Assembly (NCBI GenBank): GCA_963761655.1
Contig: CAVXHI010000003.1
Span: forward strand, 372,001-436,000
Length of the DNA: 64,000 nucleotides
Source: RYN-122 sp963761655
GTDB taxonomy: Bacteria; Actinomycetota; Actinomycetes; Mycobacteriales; SCTD01
Direction of reading: 5' to 3'
Part shown: piece after piece, positions 7,920 through 16,500 of the stretch
Layout: the number at the start of each line of letters is the position of its first letter
Numbering within the stretch: the first letter of the stretch is position 1
The notes under the pieces: model-generated
The model's database searches: none
Told to the model about the DNA's origin: nothing
Seen by the model: the letters and a program-made list of their open reading frames with translations, nothing else
Made by a program: the position numbers and the translations under genes

Positions 7920-8629
7920 GCCTTCGTCCCGTGCGCCTGGAAGAGCCCCGACGTCGGTCCGTTCCTCAGCATGCGCACGTCGGGCCTCCTGCCCGCCAGC
8001 CACCGGACGTAGTCGGGCAGCGAGGGCCGGAGCCCGTTCAGGGTCAGCCGCACCCCGCCGTCGGCCGCGAGCCGGACCAGCCGCTGCCGGTCGACGTAGA
8101 GGGCAGGGTCGTGCAGGCGCTTCGGCGGCCCGCCCGGGACCCGCTCCCCCACGGTGATGCTCGAGAACCGGCCGAACCAGGTGGCCGCGATCGTGTCGAC
8201 CACCAGCGTCCCGCCCGGCCGCAGCACCCGGCAGGCCTCCCTGACGGCCGCCGCCAGGTCGGGCACGTGCTCCAGCACCTCCCCCGCGACGACGACGTCG
8301 GCCACGCCGTCCGCGAGCGGCAGCCGCTGGGCGTCCCCCCGGACGACGTCGACCCCGTGCTCCCGGGCCGTGGCCGACGCCGTCGGGGACAGCTCGACGC
8401 CGACGTGCCGGTGCCCCTTGCCGGCGACGTGGGGGGCGAGCAGACCGCCCCCGCAGGCGACGTCGACCAGGACGCTGCCCTCGCGGGCGGCCGGCGGGAC
8501 GAGCTCGGCCCGGGCGGCGTTGATCCAGTGCAGCATCGCGAAGCGGCCGCGGGTGTCCCACCAGGAGCCGGCGAGGTCGTCGTACTGGGCGGGGTCGTTC
8601 CTGGGTCGGACCGGGAGTTGACTCGTCAC
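7916..8629 (-). CDS. SAM-dependent methyltransferase (UbiG-like) of the PKS locus
   Basis: Class I methyltransferase of 237 residues. Motif I is VLVDVACGGGLLAPHVAGKG, the acidic post-I strand follows, and VVVAGEVLEHVPD and CRVLRPGGTLVVDT are the usual later motifs. The N-terminal segment RNDPAQYDDLAGSWW and RFAMLHWINAARAEL resembles UbiG-type O-methyltransferases that act on prenylated phenols or quinones. The GTG at 8629 is the last start upstream of that conserved segment; the next in-frame start, an ATG within it, would lose it. Its start codon touches the divergent UbiA start (CACGTG), and its stop overlaps the PKS start. Likely methylates the PKS product before or after prenylation; that is inference from context. 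Confidence 0.85.
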   Translation of the reverse strand: MTSQLPVRPRNDPAQYDDLAGSWWDTRGRFAMLHWINAARAELVPPAAREGSVLVDVACGGGLLAPHVAGKGHRHVGVELSPTASATAREHGVDVVRGDAQRLPLADGVADVVVAGEVLEHVPDLAAAVREACRVLRPGGTLVVDTIAATWFGRFSSITVGERVPGGPPKRLHDPALYVDRQRLVRLAADGGVRLTLNGLRPSLPDYVRWLAGRRPDVRMLRNGPTSGLFQAHGTKA

Positions 8630-9427
8630 GTGCCCACCGTCCCCGCCCTGGTGCGGGCCAGCCACCCGGAGCCCACCCTCCTGGTCACCGCCGTGGCGAC
8701 GGCCCTCGCCCTGGCGGTCGGCGCCCGGGCCGGTTGGGTCGCCCTGGCCTTCCTCACCGGGCAGCTCACCACCGGCTGGACCAACGACTGGCGCGACCGC
8801 GAGCGGGACCTCGCCGTCGGGCGGACCGACAAGCCGGTCGAGCTGGCCCGGGGCGTCGTCGGGACGGCGGCGCTGACGGCCGCGGTGCTCTGCGTGCCGC
8901 TGTCCCTCGCCATGGGCGCCCGGGCGGGGCTGTGGCACCTCGTCGCCGTCGCGTCCGCGGCCGCCTACAACCTGCGCCTCAAGAGCACGGTCCTGTCCTG
9001 GGCGCCGTACGCCGTGTCCTTCGGGCTCGTGCCCTCGATCGCCACGCTCGGCGTCGGCGTCTGGGCGCCCTGGTGGGCCACTGCCGCGGGGGCGCTGCTC
9101 GGGGTCGGCGCGCACCTGGCCAACACGCTGCCCGACCTCGAGGACGACCTCGCCACCGGCGTCCGCGGCCTGCCCCACCGGCTGGGGCGGCGGGTGTCGG
9201 AGGCGCTCGCGGCCGTGCTGCTCCTGGCGGCCACGGGCCTGCTGGCCGTCGGGCCAGGGCGTCCGGGGCCGCTCGCCGCCCTGGCCCTGGCCGTCGCCGT
9301 CGTCGTGACCGCGACCGGGCTCGCCGCGGCGCGCCGGCCCGGCTCGCGGGCCGCCTTCCGCGCCGCGCTGGTGGTCGCCGCCGTCGACGTCGCGCTGCTG
9401 GTGGTGCGCGGCTCGTCCCTGGTCTGA
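8630..9427 (+). CDS. UbiA-family prenyltransferase
   Basis: A 265-residue integral membrane protein with about eight to nine helices that transfers a prenyl group from a polyprenyl diphosphate to an aromatic or quinone-like acceptor. Both Asp-rich metal-diphosphate motifs are present: NDWRDRERDLAVGRTDKP in the first half and PDLEDDLATG in the second. The GTG at 8630 is adjacent to the methyltransferase GTG at 8629; a second in-frame GTG at 8651 (VRASHPEPT) would remove seven residues and still keep the first conserved HPEPT. It probably prenylates the type III polyketide. About 30 bases after its stop the SCO gene follows. Confidence 0.88.
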   Translation: MPTVPALVRASHPEPTLLVTAVATALALAVGARAGWVALAFLTGQLTTGWTNDWRDRERDLAVGRTDKPVELARGVVGTAALTAAVLCVPLSLAMGARAGLWHLVAVASAAAYNLRLKSTVLSWAPYAVSFGLVPSIATLGVGVWAPWWATAAGALLGVGAHLANTLPDLEDDLATGVRGLPHRLGRRVSEALAAVLLLAATGLLAVGPGRPGPLAALALAVAVVVTATGLAAARRPGSRAAFRAALVVAAVDVALLVVRGSSLV

Positions 9428-9458
9428 CGGCACGGCGCGGCTGAGGGAGACTGGGGGC

Positions 9459-10148
9459 GTGATCCGCGCCTGCCTGCTCCTGTCCGGGGCGCTGCTGCTG
9501 ACCGGCTGCGCCGGCACCTCGACCGCCCGCCCCGACGCCGTCCCGGCCGGGGCGGTCTACCACGGGGTGGAACCGCAGGACGCGCCCGAGCGGCCGTCCT
9601 TCACGCTCACCGACACCGCGGGCAGGGCCTTCGACTTCGAGGCCCGGACGAAGGGCAAGCCGACCCTCGTCTACTTCGGCTACACCGACTGCCCCGACGA
9701 GTGCCCCACCGCCATGGCCGACATCGCCACGGCCCTGCGCCAGGCGCCGTCAGCCCTGCGCGAGCAGGTGCAGGTCGTCTTCGTCACCACCGACCCGGTC
9801 CGGGACACCGCGCCGGTGCTCACCAAGTGGCTCGGCCACTACTCGACGCGGATCGTCGGGCTCACCGGCACGCAGGCCGAGGTGGACGCCGCCCAGCGCG
9901 CCGTCGGCATCGAGCCGGCCCGCCGCGACGGGATCGTCCCGACGCTGCCGGGCCGGCCGAACGAGCACGTGCACAAGCCCGGGACGGTCCCCCACACCCA
10001 CGACGGACCGCTTGGCTACGCTGTTGCGCACAGCAACGTCATCTTCGCGTACGACGCCGCCGACCGGCTCCCGGTGGTCTACCCCGGCGGGGTCACCCCG
10101 GCCGACATCGCCGCGGACCTCCCCGTCCTCGCGGCAGCCCGCACGTGA
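9459..10148 (+). CDS. SCO1/SenC-family copper metallochaperone lipoprotein
   Basis: A 229-residue exported lipoprotein: short basic start, hydrophobic core and lipobox LLTGCAG at residues 13-19. The thioredoxin-like domain carries the copper site CxxxC (DCPDECPT) and the distal His in AHSNVIFAYD. SCO proteins deliver copper to the CuA centre of cytochrome c oxidase. A GTG at 9459 follows GAGGGAG. The next gene is an LpqE-like lipoprotein related to PCuAC copper chaperones, which fits a copper-trafficking pair, although the neighbour has lost its ligands. Co-orientation with UbiA upstream may mean a shared transcript. Confidence 0.9.
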   Translation: MIRACLLLSGALLLTGCAGTSTARPDAVPAGAVYHGVEPQDAPERPSFTLTDTAGRAFDFEARTKGKPTLVYFGYTDCPDECPTAMADIATALRQAPSALREQVQVVFVTTDPVRDTAPVLTKWLGHYSTRIVGLTGTQAEVDAAQRAVGIEPARRDGIVPTLPGRPNEHVHKPGTVPHTHDGPLGYAVAHSNVIFAYDAADRLPVVYPGGVTPADIAADLPVLAAART

Positions 10149-10185
10149 CCGCCCGCCTGACCCGCCCGCCCCACCTGGAGGACTC

Positions 10186-10839
10186 GTGAGCCCCGCGCTC
10201 CCGTCCCGCACCACCACTCGCCGCGCTCTCCCCGCCGCGGGCCTCGCGCTCGGCCTCGCGCTGGGCCTCACCGGGTGCGGCACCGGCCTGCGGGCGCAGA
10301 CCTACCAGGAGCGGGCCACCGCCGACGCCACCAACGAGGCGATCGGCACCCTCGCGATCCGCAACCTGAGCGTCCTGCCCCCCAAGGGCAGCGACCAGTA
10401 CGCCGTCGGCAGCGACGCCCGGGCGACCTTCGTGCTCGTCAACGAGGGGGCCGAGGCCGACCGCCTGACCTCCGTGACCTCGGACGCCGCCACCAGCGTC
10501 TCGGTGGCCGGGCCGGACGCGAAGGCCACCACGCTGCAGGTGCCCGGTCAGGCCACCCTCTCGGGGTACTCGTTCGTGCTCAGCGGCCTCACCGCACCGC
10601 TCCGCCCCGGGCAGTTCGTCAAGATGACGCTGACCTTCGCGGTGAACGGCACCGAGGAGATGCTCGTCCCGGTCGCCGTCACGCAGAGCCCCGCTCCGCG
10701 CACGGAGTACGAGGTCCCCGAGACCGACTCCGCCGGCGAGGCCATCACCAAGTCCGGTGGTGGCAAGGAGGAGGTCAGCGACCCGATCGGCGACATCAAC
10801 GGGGGCGGCAGCGCCGCGACCCCGCCGCCCGCGCGCTGA
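10186..10839 (+). CDS. lpqE: LpqE-like lipoprotein with a degenerate PCuAC (DUF461) domain
   Basis: A 217-residue lipoprotein with lipobox LGLTGCG. The beta-sandwich domain (AIRNLSVLPPKG ... VNEGAEADRLTSVTSDAA ... GLTAPLRPGQFVKMTLTFA) follows the PCuAC pattern. Where PCuAC proteins carry His/Met copper ligands (HxxMxx...GYHLML) this one has SVSV and GYSFVL, so copper binding is doubtful. The C terminus is acidic and Gly/Pro-rich. GTG at 10186 has a good Shine-Dalgarno (TGGAGGA, 10176-10182). Position immediately before radA matches lpqE of M. tuberculosis; the symbol rests on that synteny plus the fold. Confidence 0.75.
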   Translation: MSPALPSRTTTRRALPAAGLALGLALGLTGCGTGLRAQTYQERATADATNEAIGTLAIRNLSVLPPKGSDQYAVGSDARATFVLVNEGAEADRLTSVTSDAATSVSVAGPDAKATTLQVPGQATLSGYSFVLSGLTAPLRPGQFVKMTLTFAVNGTEEMLVPVAVTQSPAPRTEYEVPETDSAGEAITKSGGGKEEVSDPIGDINGGGSAATPPPAR

Positions 10840-10862
10840 CCCGTCCTGTCGGACGGCGCCGC

Positions 10863-10868
10863 TAGCGT
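10863..10868 (+). promoter_or_regulatory. Leaderless -10 element for radA
   Basis: TAGCGT lies 7 bases before the ATG of radA and there is no Shine-Dalgarno, the usual picture for a leaderless actinobacterial transcript. Confidence 0.6.
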
Positions 10869-10875
10869 CGTCCGC

Positions 10876-12267
10876 ATGGCCAAGGCGGCAGTGCGCACCC
10901 ACCGGTGCGGCGAGTGCGGGCTCGTCGTGGCCAAGTGGCAGGGGCGCTGCCCCGAGTGCCAGGCCTGGGGCTCGCTCGTCGAGGTCGACGCCCCGCGGGC
11001 GCTGCCCGGGCTGAGGACCACCAGCACCGCGGCCGTCCCCCTGCGTCCGGCTCGCGGGGTCGCCGAGGTGGTCGCCGACGCGGCGCCCCGCACCTCCACC
11101 GGCCTCGCCGAGTTCGACCGGGTGCTCGGCGGCGGCCTGGTCGCCGGACAGGTCGTGCTGCTGGCCGGGGAGCCCGGCGTCGGCAAGTCCACCCTGCTGG
11201 CCTCGGTCGCCCACCACCTCGCGCTGCGCGACCCGTCCCGGCCGGTCCTGTACGTGTCCGGCGAGGAGAGCGTCGAGCAGATCGGCGTCCGGGCCCGGCG
11301 CACCGGGGCCACCGCCCCCGGGATCCTGCTCGCCGACGAGACCGACCTGTCGGCCGTCCTGGGGCACGTCGAGGCGCACGACCCCGCCCTGCTCATCGTC
11401 GACAGCGTGCAGTCCATGGCGAGCTCCGCGATCGACGGCCGGGCCGGGGGCGTCTCCCAGGTGCAGGAGGTCGCGGCCGTCCTGACCCGGGTCGCGAAGG
11501 AGCGACGGCTCCCCCTGCTGCTCGTCGGCCAGTCGACCCGCGAGAACGCCGTCGCCGGGCCGCGCACCCTCGAGCACGTCGTCGACACGGTGCTCACCTT
11601 CGAGGGCGACCGCCACACCAGCCTCCGGCTGCTCCGGTCGGTGAAGAACCGGTACGGCCCGGCCGACGAGGTCGTCTGCTTCGAGCAGACCGACCGGGGG
11701 CTCCGCGAGGTCCCCGACCCCTCCGACCTGTTCCGGAGCCACCGCGACACCCCCGTCCCGGGCACCGCCGTCGCGGTCGCCGTGGACGGCCGGCGGGCGC
11801 TGCCCGCGGAGGTGCAGGCCCTGGTCGGCAGCCAGACGTCGCCGAACCCCCGGCGGGGCGTGACCGGGCTCGACACCAGCCGCGTCGCGATGCTCCTGGC
11901 CGTCACCGAGCGGGCCGCCTCGCTCACGCTCGACCGCGACGTGTTCGTGGCCACCGTCGGAGGAGCCCGGCTCACCGACCCGTCCGCGGACCTCGCCGTC
12001 TGCCTGGCGGTCTGCTCCGCGGCGTGGGAGGTGCCGATGCCGGCCGACGTCGCCGTGCTCGGGGAGGTCGCCCTGTCCGGGGACATCCGCCCCGTCGGGA
12101 TGGTCGCGCAGCGGGTCGCCGAGGCGGCGCGGCTGGGGTACCGGCGGATCCTCGTGCCGCCCGGGGCGCGGGCCCGGCTCGAGGCCGTCCCCGAGGGCGT
12201 CGTCGTGAAGGAGCTCGACCACCTCGACCGCGCCCTCGGCGCCCTGCGGGGCTACGCCGCACGCTGA
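10876..12267 (+). CDS. radA: DNA repair protein RadA
   Basis: RecA-related, Lon-like ATPase that promotes branch migration and processing of recombination intermediates. The 463-residue product has the C4 zinc finger (CGECG ... CPEC, residues 11-30), Walker A GEPGVGKST near residue 100, the RadA-specific VKNRYG motif near residue 257, and a Lon-type C-terminal domain (VALSGDIRPVGMVAQRVAEA). Length matches the family. ATG at 10876 begins MAKAAVRTHRCGECG. It is followed 85 bases later by disA, a pairing conserved in actinobacteria and firmicutes, where RadA restrains DisA activity. Confidence 0.95.
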   Translation: MAKAAVRTHRCGECGLVVAKWQGRCPECQAWGSLVEVDAPRALPGLRTTSTAAVPLRPARGVAEVVADAAPRTSTGLAEFDRVLGGGLVAGQVVLLAGEPGVGKSTLLASVAHHLALRDPSRPVLYVSGEESVEQIGVRARRTGATAPGILLADETDLSAVLGHVEAHDPALLIVDSVQSMASSAIDGRAGGVSQVQEVAAVLTRVAKERRLPLLLVGQSTRENAVAGPRTLEHVVDTVLTFEGDRHTSLRLLRSVKNRYGPADEVVCFEQTDRGLREVPDPSDLFRSHRDTPVPGTAVAVAVDGRRALPAEVQALVGSQTSPNPRRGVTGLDTSRVAMLLAVTERAASLTLDRDVFVATVGGARLTDPSADLAVCLAVCSAAWEVPMPADVAVLGEVALSGDIRPVGMVAQRVAEAARLGYRRILVPPGARARLEAVPEGVVVKELDHLDRALGALRGYAAR

Positions 12268-12319
12268 CCGGTCCGGTCCCCTGCGGCGCGGCTGTGCACC
12301 GGAGCGTCCTGATCGTCCC

Positions 12320-12325
12320 TAGACT
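12320..12325 (+). promoter_or_regulatory. -10 element for disA
   Basis: TAGACT at 12320-12325 lies 27 bases upstream of the GTG, and a strong Shine-Dalgarno (GGGAGGGG, 12341-12348) sits between them, so this transcript would have a short leader. No convincing -35 hexamer is visible. Confidence 0.4.
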
Positions 12326-12352
12326 GTGCGCCGGACCACTGGGAGGGGCAGC

Positions 12353-13435
12353 GTGGCGAGCACGGACGACCAGCTCCGCACTGTCCTCGCCGCGGTCGCC
12401 CCCGGCACGGCGCTGCGCGACGGCCTCGAGCGGATCCTGCGCGGCAACACCGGCGCCCTGATCGTCCTCGGGCACGACCGGACCGTCGAGGGCCTGTGCA
12501 CCGGCGGCTTCGCCCTCGACGTCGACTTCTCGGCGCAGCGGCTGCGCGAGCTGTCCAAGATGGACGGCGCCCTCGTCGTCACCAGCGACCTCGGCAAGAT
12601 CGTCCGGGCCAGCGTGCAGCTCGTCCCCGACCCGAACATCCCCACCGACGAGACCGGCACCCGGCACCGCACGGCCGAGCGCGTGGCCAAGCAGACCGGC
12701 TTCCCCGTCGTCAGCGTCAGCGCGTCGATGCGCATCATCGCGCTCTACATCGGTGGGACCCGGTACGTCCTCGACGACAGCGCCGCCATCCTGTCCCGCG
12801 CCAACCAGGCGCTCGCCACCCTCGAGCGCTACAAGCTCCGCCTCGACGAGGTCGCCGGGACCCTGTCCGCCCTGGAGATCGAGGACCTCGTCACCGTCCG
12901 CGACGCCATGGCGGTCAGCCAGCGGCTCGAGATGGTGCGCCGGATCGCCACCGAGATCGAGGGCTACGTCGTCGAGCTCGGCACCGACGGCCGCCTGCTG
13001 TCGCTGCAGCTCGAGGAGCTGATGGCCGGTGTCGAGGGAGAGCGCGAGCTCATCGTCCGCGACTACCTCGTCAGCGGGAGCGGCCGCAAGCAGCGCACCG
13101 TCGAGCAGGCCCTCGAGGAGCTCGACGCCCTCCCCCAGACCGAGCTCGCGCTCGACCTGTCCGCCGTCGCCCGCGCCATGGGGCACCCCGGCACGGTCGA
13201 CGCCCTCGAGGTCCCGGTCAGCCCGCGCGGCTACCGCCTGCTCGCCAAGGTCCCCCGGCTCCCCCGCCTGGTCGTGGACCGGCTGGTCGAGCACTTCGGG
13301 GGGCTGCAGAAGCTGCTCGCCGCCTCGATCGACGACCTCCAGGTGGTGGAGGGCGTCGGCGACACCCGGGCCCGGAGCGTGCGCGAGGGGCTGTCGCGCC
13401 TCGCGGAGTCGAGCATCCTCGAGCGGTACGTCTAG
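12353..13435 (+). CDS. disA: DNA integrity scanning diadenylate cyclase DisA
   Basis: Makes cyclic di-AMP from two ATP and scans DNA for branched structures. In the 360-residue protein the DAC domain contains Asp71-Gly-Ala73 (MDGALVV) and Arg104-His-Arg-Thr107 (TRHRTAER), the catalytic and ATP-binding motifs. A helical linker follows, then a C-terminal HhH DNA-binding domain (LVVEHFGGLQ... DLQVVEGVGDTRA). The GTG at 12353 is preferred over upstream in-frame codons because of the GGGAGGGG site 5 bases before it. It forms the classic radA-disA pair. A strong hairpin follows the stop. Confidence 0.95.
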   Translation: MASTDDQLRTVLAAVAPGTALRDGLERILRGNTGALIVLGHDRTVEGLCTGGFALDVDFSAQRLRELSKMDGALVVTSDLGKIVRASVQLVPDPNIPTDETGTRHRTAERVAKQTGFPVVSVSASMRIIALYIGGTRYVLDDSAAILSRANQALATLERYKLRLDEVAGTLSALEIEDLVTVRDAMAVSQRLEMVRRIATEIEGYVVELGTDGRLLSLQLEELMAGVEGERELIVRDYLVSGSGRKQRTVEQALEELDALPQTELALDLSAVARAMGHPGTVDALEVPVSPRGYRLLAKVPRLPRLVVDRLVEHFGGLQKLLAASIDDLQVVEGVGDTRARSVREGLSRLAESSILERYV

Positions 13436-13458
13436 ACCCCGCAGCTCAGGCCCGGACA

Positions 13459-13500
13459 GCACGACGGCCGCCGCCCCTCCCGGGACGGCGGCCGCGACGT
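13459..13500. terminator. Bidirectional terminator between disA and the secreted propeller gene
   Basis: A perfect 9-bp stem CGGCCGCCG/CGGCGGCCG (13465-13473 with 13486-13494) around a 12-base loop, extendable by AGCAC/GTGCT. It sits in the 71-base gap between two convergent genes and can serve both strands. There is no clear T-tract. Confidence 0.6.
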
Positions 13501-13506
13501 GCTCGC

Positions 13507-16500
13507 TCAGCGGGCCGTGAAGTACCCGACCGCGTCGAGGATGACCTGCACCGAACCGGTGTTGGCCGACAGCGACAGCGACCCCCCGGACAGGCTCGCG
13601 ACGTCGAGGTTCGGCACCGCCTGGCCCGGCCGCAGGTTCAGCACCGAGGTGCGCACGGACGGCTTGCTGCCCGTCGGGTAGACCTGGAGGTCCAGCGGGC
13701 GGGTCGCGCCGACCGCCGTCACGTTCGCGACCAGGCTGGCGGCGTCGGCGGGGATGCCGTTCCTGGCCGCCACGGTCTCGGTGCGGTCCTGCCCGGCCGT
13801 GACGGTGTCCCGGTCGACGATGCGCAGCGGCGTCATCGGCACGAAGCGGCCGCCCGTGGCTCCGTAGTAGCCGACGACGTCGACGATGGCCCGGGCGCTG
13901 CTGCGCGACAGGGACAGCCCGACGCTGCCGTCAGACCCCAGGCTCGCGTTCACGAGCGTCGCGCTGGTGCGGCCCTTGAGCAGCCCGAGGTTGCTGGTGC
14001 GGCGGGCGGGGCGTGCCCCGGTCGGGAAGACCTGCAGGTCGGCCGACTGCTGCACCCCTTCGGCGGTCAGGTTGAGGACGACGCCGGTGACGTCAGCCCG
14101 GTCCGGGACCCCGCCGACGCCGCGGAGCACCAGCCGGCGGTCCGCCCCGGCCGTGAGCCGGCCCGCCGACCCGGTGTCCAGGACGCGGGTCGGGACCACG
14201 GAGGTGAAGCGGGCACCGGAGGTGTCCGTGTCGTCGCCGTACCAGCCGAGGACGTCCACGACCGCGTCCACCGTCCCGTCGTTGACCGACAGGCCGACCT
14301 TGTCGGCGTCGCCGACCGCGACCGTCACGAGGTTCGAGACGGTCGAGCTGCGTGGCCAGTTCAGGTTGCTGGTGCGGGCCTGCGGCTTGCGGCCCAGCGG
14401 GTAGACCTCGAGGTCGCCAGCCTGCCTCGTCTGCGGGACGGTGACCGACAGGACGACCGCGCTGACGCCCTTCGCAGGGACCCCGCCGACGCCCCGGACG
14501 ACGAGACCGCGGTCGACGACGCTGCTGACCGGGCTGCGGTCGGTCCGGGTGTCCAGCAGCCGCTCCGGCGAGAGCGCGTGGTACTGGCCGGAGCGCGCGA
14601 CGGCCGGGGCCGGACTCGTGGGAGCCGGGGTCGTCGGAGCCGGGCTGGACGGCGCGGGGCTCGTGGGTGCGGGGCTCGTGGGTGCAGGGGTCGTCGGAGC
14701 CGGCGTCTCGGGTGCCGGCGTGGTCGGTGCCAGAGTCGTGGGTGCCGGGGTCGTCGGAGCCGGGGTCGTGGGTGCCGGGGTCGTCGGAGCCGGGGTCGTG
14801 GGATCAGGGCTGGTCGGAGCGGGAGTCGTCGGAGCCGGGTTCGCCCCACCCGCCGGCAGCACGAGGTCGTAGACGCCGCGCCCGTAGCTCGCCGCGACGA
14901 TCTCGTCCGGGCTCCGGGGGCTGTTCTGCAGGCTGAGCACGGGGGCCGCGGGCAGGCCGGCGGCGAGCGTCCGGTACGTGCCCGGCGCGCTCGACGACGT
15001 CGTGTAGACGCCGTCGTCGGTGGCGACCACGAGGGCGTCGCCGTGGAGGAGCACCGCGTTGGCCGGCAGGTCGGGGAGGTTCCCGCTGATGTCGGTGAAC
15101 GTCTCGCCGGCGTCGTGGCTGACGAAGACGTGACCGGTGCCGACCTTGCTGGTGTCGTCGTTGAGCGCGCCCGGCGGGATCCACCGACGGCCGTAGCCGG
15201 CGACGGCGGCGTAGACGGTCCGCGGGTCGGCGGGGTCGAGGGTGACGCCCTGCACGTACCGCTGCGGCAGGCCGACGGCCTTTGCGACGTGCCAGCCGTC
15301 CGAGGTCCCGGTCTTCGGGGGCTTGGTGCCGCCGACGTTGGTGGCGATGCCGGACGAGAACGGGCGGGTGCCGGTGACGATGTCGCACGCGCCGCAGTAG
15401 CCGACGTAGGCGCTCGCGCCGACGAGGTCGACGGCCGACGTCTGGTTGTTGGCGCTCGCGTTGTTCGGGTCGCTCGTGTCGGCGGTGGCCGTGGCCACGC
15501 CGGGCTGCAGGCGCGTCCCGAGGTCGTAGACCTTGGTCCAGGCGCCGGTGGGCCCGGTCGTCCGCTCCTTGAGGTCCCGCCCACCGATCAGCAGGTGCTT
15601 GGCGTCGCGCGGGTCCATGACGAAGGGGGTCGCGAACAGGCCGGCCACCAGGGCGGGGTTGATGGCGGTCCAGGTGGAGCCGCCGTCACGCGTGACCGAG
15701 ACGGCCCCGTTGGTGTACTCCTCGTAGGCGATCCTGCTGTCGTCGGGGTCGACCGCGCTGTAGAAGCCGTCGCCGCCGTAGACCTGGAACTGCCTGCCGT
15801 CGGGGAGGATCTTGAGCTCGCCGTTGTCCTGCAGCCCGGCGTAGACGGTGCCGTCCTTGGCCATGCTCGCCTGGTACGGCAGCAGGGTGTGCATCGTCCC
15901 GGCACCGGTGCCCGAGGCGCCGTCGCCCCAGCCGCCCTGGGTGGCGACGTTGCTGCCGGTGGTGTGCTGCGCGTACGCGCCGCCGTCGTTGCCGACCAGC
16001 AGGGTCACGCCCTTGCCGTCCTCGTCCGGGACGAAGACGCCGGCGTGCTGGTCCGGGTGCGTGGTCGTGGCGCCGGTGTTCTGCACGTTGGTCGCACAGG
16101 TGACCGGCACGGTGGCGACGAGTCCGTAGCAGCTCTGGCCGCCGTAGTAGCGGCCCACGGTCTGGAACTGCGTGGTCTGCGAGGGCGCCACCGGCGAGCC
16201 GACCGGGGACATGCCGATCGGTGACAGCACGTTGTCGGCGGTGGTGTTGTGCCAGACCTCCTCGAGCCCGAAGGCGAGGTGGGTCGGGGCGCCGGTGAGC
16301 GGGTCCGCCATGGTCGGGTCCGGCGTGATCCACTCGTTGTACCAGGACTGCACGCCCGGGCTGTAGGTCGCGGAGCCCGGCCCGATCAGGGCGGACTGCG
16401 CGGCCGGGGACTTCAGGGCCTCGGAGTCGGCCAGCCGGGTCCAGGTCAGGCCGAAGTCCGCCGAGCCGTAGACGCCGTTCAGGACGGTGCCGGCCGCGCA

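Noticed and set aside
14603..14838. CRISPR-like or regulatory repeat array
   Set aside because: Units are 15 bases without spacers and code for a Thr-Pro linker in frame.
12496..16224. Very long open plus-strand frame opposite disA and the propeller gene (1242 codons)
   Set aside because: Arg/Gly/Ala-rich sequence without domains; it is the antisense shadow of high-GC coding, and the opposite strand has recognisable proteins.
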